A DNA stretch of 64,000 nt from Acholoe squamosa (Eukaryota; Annelida; Polychaeta; Phyllodocida; Polynoidae): the NCBI GenBank assembly GCA_949317995.1, contig OX439052.1:37201932-37265931 (forward strand), in the 5' to 3' direction. This document shows positions 38,501-51,900 of this stretch, one piece after another. Made by a program: the position numbers and the translations under genes. Under the pieces are notes generated by a model that saw nothing but the letters and a program-made list of their open reading frames with translations, did no database searches and was not told the DNA's origin. Position 1 is the stretch's first letter. Every line of letters starts with the position of its first letter.

Positions 38501-39831
38501 TATACTGAGGGCGGTAGAGGTCTGTCTTACTGTCCTCTTCTGACATGTTGGAGTTCGCCGACTGTACAACCTGACCGGCGGTTACCAAACCTGAGTCCTG
38601 CTCTACCAGGTTGGAGAATACCGGCTTATCGACCTGACCCAGCAGTGCAATCTGTGACATGAATAAATTACATTAGTATAGGTCACTATGGGAATATATT
38701 TTGAACTCATGAAATAATTTCCTATCTCATTGCTGGTCATTGTAGCCCTTTGATTGAATCTACCAGTAAAAATGTTTAAACAAAAAATTTTAAGCAAAGA
38801 ATATCTTTTCACTTACATGTTCTTCATTGGTGAAGTCCTTGCGAACAGCAGTCATGAATGCCTGACGGTAGCGGTCACTGTCGATTTCATTGACGAGTCG
38901 GCGTCCATACACCCACTCGGCCTCATGTTCCCATAGTAGGAGTAGTGACTCCTGCTTACAGCCCGGCCGCAGTGACAGGCACAGGTTTCTGTGATAAATG
39001 GATTTCTATTAGCTGATTCATTGAAATACCATATCGGGGCATGAAAGGTACATTCACAGTGAGATGGACAAAGTGAGTTTTCAGCCATTTTTTAACTCTT
39101 TCGTATTGACCTTTTAGGTTTGACTTTTTCTCGGGTGCCCCTGAGGGTAGCCCATACGCTTTTCAAAGGAATGAGTGGGTAAATTCCAACTTGTGTCACT
39201 GCAGCCATTAGCCCATTTTTACAGTTAGGGGCATATTCATGGTGAGAAAACCTTTAATCTACACAGGGTTTTAATGTGAGGTATTACAGTAATCTTATGA
39301 TTTAAAATCACTACAAATTTAAAGTAATTTTAAGATGACGATAATTACTTGAAAAAAGGGAAATCTACCAAAATACTCACCTGAATATATTTCCCAGGTC
39401 CTTCATGACAAACATGTAGTGACACCTCTCGGCTGTGGGTAAGAACATGGTCCGTAGTCGGTCCTGGAGTTCTAACGTGACCGTCACGATGAGTGAGAGT
39501 AGCGCCTTGAGCGCCTCCTCTTCCTCCTTCACAACATGACGGACCTGGAGCACATAGGAGGCCTATACTCAATGATACTGATTAGTATAGGTTCAAAATA
39601 TTATTGTATCAACTCTTTTTTCTTTTGCCTTGGGACAGATAGGTTAGGCACAATCTTTGTGCTTGCACTGGTCCCCCCCTCCATGTGTGCTTAAACTCAA
39701 TCAGTTCATAAACTTCATTAGTTCTTTGTAATGGTGTCAGTCTTACACCAGCACACTCTTTAACGGTCCCTAATGTATAAATGCATCGTGATGGGTCTAC
39801 ATCCATGCATTCTGATGTCCCTTCAGATGTA

Positions 39832-39917
<86 letters not shown>

Positions 39918-42900
39918 ACATATATACATATATATATACATATATATACTGTAAATCCCCGGTCACAAGCCGGCCCGGTCATAAGCCGGGGGGTGAGTTC
40001 AGGAAAAAAATAAAAGGCGGTTTTTGGGTCAAATTTTTACCATTTTCTCTTTATTGTATAGTAAAAAAAAACCCGGTCATAAGCCGGGGGGACTTTGGGA
40101 AAAATTTAGAAGCCGGTTTGGGCCCAAAATAGAAAAAAAAATCCGGCTTATGACCGGGGATTTACGGTACATATATATACATTGATATATATATATATCA
40201 ACCCTACAGGGTCTCCATGATGCATATAAAACAGCCTGGCGAGCACTGCATGAGTGCATCATGCCGATAAAAAAAAAATCATGCAAGATTTAAATTATAG
40301 GTTAGATGCAATGAATGTCCAGAGGTAGTATACAATTTATGACATAATGATTAGTAATAAGTGCATGCCCCGGTGCTTTATTCACCTATATAGCTATTAA
40401 AAATTTCCAGGTGAATCAATACCTTTATGTGTGGTGTATAACTGATCTAAAGAAGTGGTGCAGAATAAGTAGCTCATGATATCAGATTGGTGTTATATTC
40501 AATGGCATTTCACCATTTAGTTTCATTAGAAACTTACCTACAAAATCATATAAAAAAAACCTCCAAAATAAATTCAAATATCTTTGAAGTGTTTTGCCAT
40601 ACCATCTTTATAGCTGACACAGGTCTTATAGTTAATGCTAATTCTTAAAGTATTTTGCTTAGGAGAATATTAACCCTTAAAGGACCACAAGATGTCTCAA
40701 GCTCCACGTCCATTTGTTGTCAGAATGCACGTAACTTTAACTGGTTAACCATGCCCATTGGGCAGTATGATGCATGCATGTAGCTTGGGCAAGTCTACCA
40801 TAATACCCCACATAAAAGATGTGGCTTATATATACGAGGATGCCCGAGGATGGATCCCTGGTGCAATGGCAGTTCAATGTTGGGGTGCATCTAATAATGG
40901 GGCGCGCCTTATACGCATGGCATTATGGTAATTGCGAAAGACACAGATGCCAACCCTACAGGGATCAGACACTTATCAAGGTTCAGAAGGATCCTTCAAT
41001 GCAGTGCTGTTGAATGGACTCTCCAAGCCCGGCATTAGTGCATCTTGACGACAAAGGAGCATGAATCTGGAGGCATCATGCAGCACTTACAGGACTTAAG
41101 CACTCTGCTGTCCTTAAAGTGTTAAATATTGTTTCTATAGTGTATGGGTGAGGGGATTATTAGAAGACAGAGCATATTAATCAGAATGTGGCTGTAAGAC
41201 TATGATCCATCGACTGCGGTCAACTACATATCTAAACGACTGCGGGTAACTAGAGACAAGAGGGGATTGTACAATGTAACATGCATCTAACAATTGTAAA
41301 ACTAAGCTATACAGGCACTAGTGAGAAACTAAATAAAACTCTACAATTTTTTCTTTGTGACCTCAAAATCGATATCAAGTGATATTTTATTCTTGGCTTG
41401 CAGATTCTGAAACTACTGTAATACCCAGTGTATAAAGCGCAGCTTATAAGCGAAGATGGGATGGTGCACTTTATATGCGAGGTATTACTTAAGTCTTATT
41501 GAAGTAACTGTCGTACAGTTTCAATGGTTTCAATTGTGTTTTAATCATATTTCCTTAAAAGCTGCTTATGACCTATCAGGAATAACCCTATTAGGAATAG
41601 GTATATGATGGCATTCCATACCATTAAATTATCATATGTTGGGATCTCAGAGTAGCAGTCACTGGATCAGAGACTTATTTATGGGTGTGCAAAAGGAGTG
41701 GATGTGTTTAGAGAGTGTAAAGAATCTACGGCTAAGTCTAGTTCAGTACCACTTACATTCCGGACTTGGATCGCCTGTACGCACAAAGGTACCAAAAGCG
41801 TATGGATTACCAAAATTAGACCGGCAACTTTCATCTCACAGTGTACAAAATAGTCGGGATATGAAATGACAAGCTTGTTATCAAAAATAGATAAAAAGTT
41901 AGAATTTGGAAATACGACTGTTATGGAATAAGATATATGTTAATTGTGTTTTGATGAAAATACTGAGTATTATGGTTTATTTTTCAGTATTTCTAAGTGT
42001 ATTTAGTGTATGAAAAGGTGGTGTTTTGAAGATATATCATGGCCTATTGATTATGAATTATCATTAGAGCTAGAGAAAAATGATTGTACTTTAGTAACAT
42101 ATAGAAAATTGGTTTAAAAGGGGATAATTGTATATATGGTTGGTTTTATTCTAGTGTTGAAATCAAAAGCAGTTGAATGATTAAAGCATGATTAGACAAA
42201 CCAAAAAGCCAATCCTAAGCGCCCTAAACTACCCACCAAGAATTGCAACAATCAAAGTCAAGTATATTTTGGGTAGGGAATCCCATAAGTTTATGTGGAA
42301 ACTCTTAATGAAAAAGCTGTATTTTGAAAAGAAAAATCAATGACATCCATGTTATATTTCTCATAAGGAAGGAACACCATACCGTCTCATCCATAATGCC
42401 AAGATGATGCGCCATGCCCCCACCGGTGGCTGCGGCGGAGCTGAGGTCTGGGGTAACAAAGTGACAGCAGAGAAGTGTGCTGAAGATGGATTGTAGGTCT
42501 GATGAGCTGAAACAAACAAAACATACAAATATTATTTTTTTAATTTCTGCATGATACCAAGCATAAAACTCACGGCCCAGAGTAGGCAAGGTTGAACATT
42601 AATGCTACTGTATCCAGTCATGAGTGGCTAGACTGGATTTTACGCCTTAATCAATTAAAGGCTGTATATTGCTTTAGTTTAATCATGCTGATCATCAATA
42701 CACCAGGGCTGATACAGTCCTGAAGAGTCGGCCTGGTACACCCATGATGATCTAGCGTCATAATGCATGAATGCAGTAACTCACATCATGTAAGATGCTG
42801 ACCCTACAGGGTTGAGACACTCCCAGAGGGTCAGCATGATGCTTCAATGAAGCAGTAATGAGCAGACTTGCCAGCACTTCATAGGTGCATCATGACGAGC

Positions 42901-45900
42901 GAGGGGCATGATACACTCCTACATCAATGGCCCTTAAAAGGATTTAGTATCTCCAACATACCTTGGGTAGGGGCAGCCAAAGATAGCAAAGTGTCTCAGG
43001 AGGCGAGGGTTGACTTTGGGTACATTGGCCGTTGACTTGACGTTGATGGTAGTGACGTAGGTGACGTTCTTGACATAGCGCCACATCTGGTTGTCGGGGT
43101 CGTAGAAACCGCCGTCATCAATATGCTGGCGTACCAGCTCAGTCGCTGACTGACGGTAGAACTTGTCCACCTGTAGAGTTTGAGCGAGTTTTTCATAGTA
43201 TGAACGTACACAGTCTCCAAATAGGTATACAGCATAGCGACTGGCATTTCTATCCACCCCCATTCTAATTTTATTAATTCCCCACCCTCTTTTCCTTTTT
43301 TTCGGGTCATCTTAATTTGGTTTTAAACCAGAATGTGACTTTTGGTTCCAAATCAGTATGAAAAATTAACACAATTCAGGAAGGAATGAATAACCCACAT
43401 CTTCATTTTAATCAAATTTTGAAATTACATTTTCATCACTGTTGGAGCTCCTAATGAAAGATTTATCTATAACTGAATACAAACTCTGAGCTGAAGGTCT
43501 ATCAAGTCAAAAATGACCAGACTTTAGTCCTACCTGTGCCAAGTTGATATCATCAATAAGACAGAGTAGTCTCTTGTTGCCTTTAGGTACGTAGGTCCGT
43601 CCGTGCCGCCACTCCAGGTGGTCGTCTAGTCGCTGATACACCAGACGCGCATTGGTAAACCTGGGAGGAGTAAATTGTAAAACTCAGTTTTGGTTTAAGG
43701 AATTGCTAATTGTAAATTTGGGCAGAGTATTCAAGCTGGAGGACTTTGATTAATTTCATGAAAATGGTAAGGACAGAATAAGAAGGAAGCATCATGTTGC
43801 CACAATTCTTCATGTTCAATCTTTGGAGCATGTTGCTCCAATGAAGCGCTGGTGAGCAGAGTTGCCAGTACTTCATTGGCGCATCATGCCAACCTTCCAC
43901 GAGGTTTATCAACCGGCTTGATGCATCAATGGAGGATTACCGTACCTATTAGTGTTGATGGTGAGCCCGAGCACCTCGGCCACCTCCCCAGAACACACTG
44001 TGCGGATACGCTCATTGACAATAGAGCTCTTCCCACATCCGCCTTCTCCAACCAACATAACGGGCTTCCCGGCATCAGTCAGGATACCCAGCAGGTGAAG
44101 TAGTTGCTGTAAGGTTTAAGGGAACATTATGAAGCTATCATTATTATATGAGTTACGTACCATAAATCCTCGCGTATAGGACGCCCCTCGCGTATAGGAT
44201 GCACCCCTAGTTAATCTAAAGCCTATAGGACACCCCTAGGGTCAAATTTTGGTGATTTTAGTATTGTTCTATAGTGGAAAATCCTCGCCTATAGGACGCA
44301 CCCCCAACTTTTGACAATGCTATAGGACGCACATGGGGTCATTTCAGTGCATAAGACGCGTCCTATACGCGAGGATTTATGGTAGGTCTAGTTTTGCAGC
44401 AAATTTGTCATTCTTTCAAGATATCTCTAGTCAAAAATTCCTTGAGATTCAGTGTGATTATAGTAGTAGATTTACCATTCTTTCAGCATAACTTTAGGTA
44501 TAAATTATTTTTCTAATATAACTTCACTAGTAAAAACACTATTTCTTAGTGGAGGTGTAGTTGTAAATTCATTACCTTGAGGACTTAGCAAAACTTAGCA
44601 TAGTCTTTGGGAGGGCACCAACCCTTTAAAACCTGCATGATGCAAGAATGCACTAAAGTGCTGTGTTGTCATATAAAGAACTTTCTTTTTAAGAAATCTT
44701 TTTTAAAACTTAAAAGAAAAATAAGTCAGAGGCAAGAGGGCTACACACTTCTGAGGATGTCGTGTGGACAAATGCATCCGGTGGGATACCATCGTGTGGG
44801 GTGCCGCTGTAGCTGGGTATGATGTCTGACCATGGTACGAACTGATGACTCTCGTTATCCACCAAGTAGTCAAATACCTGAAATAATACATAACATTGTC
44901 ATAAATGGCAAAAATTGGTAAATGTTATTGACACCAAATAGTCAAACATCTTAAATAGCACACCATATTTGTCATCCATGGCAACAATTGGTGTCCCTCA
45001 TTTTCCACCACGTTGTCAAAAACTGAAGTGACAGTTGATATTGCCATGTCATTTTTGAACCCATACAGCATTTGCAATTAGGAACATAAATGACATTTCT
45101 TTTTTTGTCAACAACATATACTGGAACCAACCTTTTTCAAAAAGAAAGAAAAAAGAATAGCAAACATGTATTTTGCCTTAATTCTTAGAATAAAAGAAAA
45201 TAAATTTATTCAACTTACAGTAGCTGCGTCAGGAAGCCCACTCTCAGTTTTGAAGGTCTTCCTCCACCATACAGAGAAGGGGTCGCGGTCCGCGATCTCC
45301 AATGTGCCACCAAACGACCATACAAGGGAGAAGGTGAAGTAGCGCTCAATCTCCACATCTGACAGATCTGTGTACGGGTTGATGAGTGCCTGGAATAAAA
45401 GGTTTGTGTCATAGGTTTATAAGGTCCATGTCAAGTTTCAGGAAATTCACCCCTTCTGTCCCTATACTGCATATGCAGTACTATAACAAGGGTTAAGTTT
45501 AAGCCACATCCATGAAGGGAATTTCACAACTTGTTTGCGTAAAATGAAAAGACTGTATACAGAGTGCCCAATACCAAATAGAGAAAAGTTACAAGAGAAA
45601 ATCTCTTTTACTCATTAGAAAGATAACACATTTTCAATTCAGCATAGGTTTGAGGCATCAATTCTAGTCTCAATTCCAAGGGAATATATCGATTTTCCTG
45701 GAATAAGAAAAAAATTACCTCAAGAAGAGATGTGAAGGTATTGATGTGAGCCTCATTACTCTGCCAAATAACACGTTTATAGCGGCTGGCTGAAGTAGGT
45801 GCTGGACCACTCATTTCCCGCCGTGTTGCCTCCCCGACATGCTCAACAACTTCTTCCACATACTTCTCACACAGTCCCCTGAGTATTTCACGATCAATCT

Positions 45901-48900
45901 CACGCCGCCGTTCTACCCACATGGCCAGCTGCATACGCCAACCAACGTCTCGAGATGTCATGACAAGAACGCCGACATTAGCCAAGATAGCGGGAGTGAG
46001 GTGGGCAAGCGTCTCAACCTCCCAGAAGAATCGGAGATTGTCCGGCATCATGATGCGTTCGTTGTTACCGAGGACAACTGAGCCGTTGTTGTGAAGGATC
46101 GTCTCCATCAGCTCAAACTGGCTATCATCAAGCTGTAAATGGGTAAAAAAGGTGTAGCTTTGTTTGATTTATTTTCAAACAAAAAGGAAAAATATTCTCA
46201 ATCCAAGGAAACATCCAAATTATCTGGCTTTATATCTCATATTAATAGTCAATGTCATTCATTTAAGAGTTCATTAATTCTATATCAATTTGATAATTAC
46301 AATTGTTAATACAAATTATTACCGTAATACCTTGCATATAAGGCGCGTCTTATACGTGAGGATGCACCTCTGGTGTGCCTTATAGAAGCAGAATAAATTG
46401 GGGAAGAGTTTTCTCTAAAATCTCCCCAATATCCCCCCACCTCCATACAGTGGCATAATGTGATAGGGGATGCTTCAAGAAGGTCATAGCTCTTTGAATT
46501 TTGAAAATCTGTTTATTAGATCGGAAGTTATTTATTTTTTTATTTTTTCTCTCATGTCCACAAAGTCTGGGTGCGTCTTATATGCAGGGTGCACCTTATA
46601 TGCGAGGTTTTACAGTTCTTTCAATTACATCACAGTTTTAACTCCAACTTATAGATTTACCTCTCCATCCAATAGAAGTACTTTTAGGACCGGGCGCTCA
46701 TCTGTGGGGCCAGCCTGTGACGACTGGGCAACACAGAATTTTCGTAGAATGCAGGGAACCAAACCTTCATGCCATTCTCTATTACAAAGAAAAGTACAGC
46801 AGAAAAGGATTTATGATTTGAAATTTGAAATTTAAAGTTCAGATCCAGTTTTGTCAAGGAATATAGGATCAATTGTTGTAAATTAAAAAAAAATGTACCA
46901 CTGGCGCATCGCAATGCAGCAATAACAATATACGCTTCCAATGGCTGCAGTTATGCATCATGCCGAGTAAAGTCATAAAACCTTTAAGGATGGTGCTTAG
47001 TCAAATCCAGTGCTGTTGAGTCTACGTATCAGCACTGGATTGGTGCATCGTGTTGATTGTCTATGATTGTCTAAAGCCCGCAGTGTGGGTGCGATGCATC
47101 AATGCAACCCAGGCTAGAGTTGCACATTCATGCATCATGACAAACATGGAACATTAGAAAACTAAAGATTTAGAAAAAGTCAAACTAACTTGGTGACAGG
47201 GTCCCAGTAGCCGAGGAGCTCGTCCGACTCAACAGACTTGGTGAAGATACTCTGTATGACCATCTGTTTGCCACGTTCCCGCTCAGCCAGCGCGTACGTC
47301 TTAATGGTCTCACTCTTACCACATGCAGGTGGACCAGCCACCACAACCTATTGGTATAAAACTAACATTACTACTGGAGATTGTTTGCGGCTATTTTTTG
47401 AGCTTACTTATACCAAACACTACCTATTCATGAACACATTGCCTTTATCTTCATTATCTGATTATAAAGTCATGCAGTCTGCATCTGGTGGAGTTAAATC
47501 TTGTACCGATTGTATCACTACATCACCCTAAAACTTTCTTTAAATGACATTCAATCTAATGATCCTAGACTAAAATATAGTACAGCATTTTGCAATGCAA
47601 GTAACTCGAACAGGCACTTAATCTCTACTTTTTGGCCCCTTCTGATACTAACCTCATGTTTTCTTCGAGCATTATCACTGTCAATGGTTAAGCCTATGGA
47701 GAATGCATCCATTATCGCTTATATGATTCATTGGCAAATAACTCCTCTCCTGGTGAGTTAAGCATTGCACAATACCAGCAGGTCTTGAATAATGATCCAT
47801 ATTAACTATAAAAATGCATGAGACAGTGTAATTCTCCTCCATTTTGTTATAATCCAGCACTTTCGATGGCACCGTGTGTCGATCGTCTCGCTGTCCGCCA
47901 TATTGGATTTTAATGTTCTGTGCATATGCGCGACCCCCTCCTTGCCGGAAGTAGCATTTTCGACGGAGAAATGATATATTCTATCGATTTAACTTGAAAT
48001 TAATGGCTTTTTGAATACAATCCATGCATCTTTGGCAATATCAATCGAATTGAATCGAATACACACTGTCTTTTTACTGTTATAGCCCCACAAATTGATT
48101 GTTTTGCTGTCCGCCATGTTGGATTTTGGTTCTATCTGCGCATGCCCGACCCAATTTCCATGGTTATTTGGGTCAATTTGCACAACCACGGCTTTGTGAT
48201 GCGAATTAACGACAGGGCGAACACATATTTATTTTATCTTTTTAATGATATATATCGATTCAAATTCTATCCTTTTGCCATTCTTTATCATATTTCTATA
48301 TTAAAATTAACAAAAAATCAATATCCGCCATGTTTGTGCTGAAATTACGACACTGGAGACGCGCGGACGCATCGAATGACGGCAAATTCATCAACATTCA
48401 TCAATTATTTGCACCACTCCATACCAAAAGGGCGGGAATGTTTGTTTTTTTGCACCACCTATGGGATTTAACATAGGGCTAAAAGTGTCTTATTTTTTTC
48501 TCTGTCTTAAGCTACCATTCAGAGGCACTGAATCCATCAATTTTTTACCCGACTCTTATAACTCTGTTCGAGTTAATAAACTATTCATCTATGATAAACA
48601 GCAATCCATGAATTACACGGAAATTTGTGAGATAAGTAGAGGGGGAAAACACATACCGTCTTATGAGCTGTGTTGAGCTCAGCTAGTTGAGACACTCTTG
48701 CTTGGAATGTGGTTCCAGGGATGAGTCCGAGGCTGCCAGTAGCAACAGCGATAGCGTCATTAATGTCAGTGAGGACCTGTTTCTCCTTCTCCAGGTTAGG
48801 AAGGAACCTGTCTCCAAGGGCAGAGGCCAGCGGCACCACGGGTGTGTTCAGGTTCATGGACTCTGAATGATAAAATTGATATGATTGAATACAATGATCA

Positions 48901-51900
48901 ATACATTCCAAGAATAGTAATTCATAATACCAGTATGTTTTATTGAGAAGATACGCTAATGCACCTTATCCAAAGACAAATATGTTCTTCTGAAACTAAA
49001 AATGGAATTCAGAGATGGGAGAGTACAAGAAAGAAGAAGTTCCATTTTTACGCTCAGAAAATAGTTATTTTTTTTTATTTTTGTAGATATTTCCTAAGGT
49101 TCAGAGATTATTTACCAATGACCTATCAACCAACAGAGACAAACAGACTAAACCTAGTAAGTGTACTTTTTGAGTATTACTTCTCTATAGGTCTTTACCG
49201 CATTGTCAAGTGTAGGGTGGCCATAACTGAATCTGGTACCAGCGAGATAAGGCTGATAACAGGTATCATGACTATTGCGGAAGATCGCTGACTATTGCGG
49301 AAGATCGTGTTACCCTGACTATTGTGGAAGATCGTGTTACTTGTACATGAGCTTTGGTCAATAAACTTGTTAAAAAAAAATGCATACCATTGACCATTAA
49401 GAATTCTGCAGTAAATGCAAAGAATTGTTAAACTGTTCAAAAATTCTCCTCAATTCTGCCCCATGAATATGTATCATTAAACCTAATTCCTACCTCGGTA
49501 GGAGCGTCCATCTGAAGGGCTCTTTGGTTTTGATGCGGTCTTGGACAAGCGTGATTCTGAACGTGTCTTAGACTGCGGTAGTTCCACATCTGGAGACACA
49601 CGGCCACCAAACACCATCGGAACATCAACCTGGGAGATATAATTAATGTAACAATTCCTTTAGAATATCTAAAAGCATTGGCCAAATTCTAGAGTCTAAC
49701 AATGCATTGATTTAATTTGATAAAATTATAAATCATAAAATTTTTAAATTAACTTTTAACAGCCCTTAAATGGTTAAAACTACACATGCCTCTATTTGAA
49801 AGTGACCATACCTCAGCCCATAGATCATGGATTAGGGTAGCAAAGATGGAGGCATCCCGGTCCAGGAGTCGTGGCATGAATGTATTCCGTAGAGCAGTCA
49901 CCACTGCTTCTTCCTCGTCTCTCCTGTCTGCGAGTTCAGCGATCTTCTCTGCACCCGCGGACTGAGCGTCTGCATCAGTGGCCATCGTGGCAGTTTCTCC
50001 ACCGTATGTCATGGCCTCCTCCTGTACTGAGGCCAGGCCTTTAAGAACCTCTGTGGATGTGAAAATAAAGTATAAAAACTTTTGTTATTCCACACTGACC
50101 ATTAAAACATCTTACGTATAGTGCTGCACCCTTATGTTGATCATACACTGATATTCTGAACTTATTTGCAAAAAAATTCTCTATCAAATTATTTAAATAA
50201 TTGCCATCCAGGTAGTCAGGCCTACCTTCATTCTTCATTTTGGCAGTGACCATTCTGTCCAAGATGGCGCCAGCCTCAGTAGCTACGTACTTCAAGACCT
50301 GGGCGCTCCAACCTCCACTCATACTCAGACTGTTGTAGGCTAAAATATTCAAAAGAAAAAGGTACAGCGATTAGTATCGAAATCCAGATGACAGAGAGAA
50401 AAAAAAAAAAAAAGCAGAAAAATTAGGTTAGAAATATTGAGGAAAATGGGGACCATTTAAGTTAGATCTACATATTCTCAGTCAGAAACATGAAATGAAT
50501 CAATGGGAAATAACAAAAATCTTTTAAGCTCCTATCCCATCTGTAATTGAGATATTTCATTGTATAAGATGAACTTTTGAAGCCGGCACAAAGCCGACAA
50601 CCATAAACATTCTAGCAGATCAGGGCCAGGAATGTAAATCGGTCATCAATGCTCAGACTTACTAAGATGGTCGGTGATGTTGGTAATCGGGGAGTTGGTT
50701 CCGCTCAGCGAGCTGCACATCTCAAACAGCAGGATGATCTTCTTTGCCAACTCATTGGCAAATTGGAATCCTGCAAGGCACATAAAGATATTTGATAAAT
50801 ATTCCTTTATTGGAGGAATTGAACAAAAACATGAGAAAGGAACTTGAAGCTAGGGGCACTATGCCATTTAAGCATGTGAGCTTATTACCAGGTAGGTATA
50901 TAGTTTAAATACGATGTGTAAGCAATTGTAAAGCCGACTAACCTTGACTGATGAGCATGACCTCAGTGGACAGGCGTAGATCGGGAGCCAACATGGAGAC
51001 CGTCCTGAACTGTGAGAGGAGGTCATCTGACAGACACGAAACCACCGAGTTGTACAGCAGCAACTTCTCTGGGTTGTTAGTCCGCACCTACATGGTCACA
51101 AAGTTTTGTAAATGTAGGTGATTTTGAAGTTATAAATTTTCATGTATTCACAAAAATAAGATGTCATTAAATATATTCATAATCAAACTGGTTGTGGTAT
51201 CATATAGGGTGGTGGTTTGTATCTTCTCATTAGACCTTTTCCAAAGAATGGCCTCTTTCAATGTAATACTGACAATGCTTTGCCACACCCTGACCGCACT
51301 TTGCCATATGTCAACTCCACTTTCCATACACTGCCCCCACTTTCCATATACTACTGACTGAACTGTGCCAAACACTGATCCATACACTACTGACTGTACA
51401 GCACTGTTCCATACAGTGACCCCACTTTCCATAATTATACTACTGACCACAATGTGCCATACAGTGACCCCACTTTCCATATACTACTGTCTGCACTGTG
51501 CCATACACTTGCCCCACTTTCCATATACTACTGACTGCACTATGCCATACACTGTCCCCACTTTCCATATACTGCTGACTGCACTGTGCCATACACTGTC
51601 CCCACTTTCCATATACTACTGACTGCACTATGCCATACACTGCCCCCACTTTCCATATACTACTGACTGCACTGTGCCATACACTGTCCCCACTTTCCAT
51701 ATACTACTGACTGCACTGTGCCATACACTGTCCCCACTTTCCATATACTACTGACTGCACTGTGCCATACACTGACCTCACTTTCCATATACTACTGACT
51801 GCACTGTGCCATACAGTGACCCCACTTTCCATATACTACTGACTGCACTGTGCCATACACTGCCCCCACTTTCCATATACTACTGACTGCACTGTGCCAT

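Larger units (their letters stand above)
39545..42382. other. Large intron 25, repeat-rich
   Basis: Holds the AT microsatellite, three TA-bounded elements and dispersed stretches with CCCTTAAAGG and GATGCATGCATG words (about 40190-40320, 40670-40800, 40960-41110). The 77-codon plus-strand frame at 41636-41869 has no recognisable features. No gene seen. Confidence 0.6.

Noticed and set aside
39773-40132. 119-codon open frame rich in Ile-Tyr
   Set aside because: Translation of the AT microsatellite and the adjoining element.
41636-41869. 77-codon plus-strand frame in intron 25
   Set aside because: No recognisable domain or neighbouring splice-consistent exons.
51148-51700. Repetitive open frames (MESG..VWHS on the minus strand)
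   Set aside because: Products of the 44-bp minisatellite, whose unit happens to lack stops in some frames. They are intronic, and 44 is not a multiple of three.
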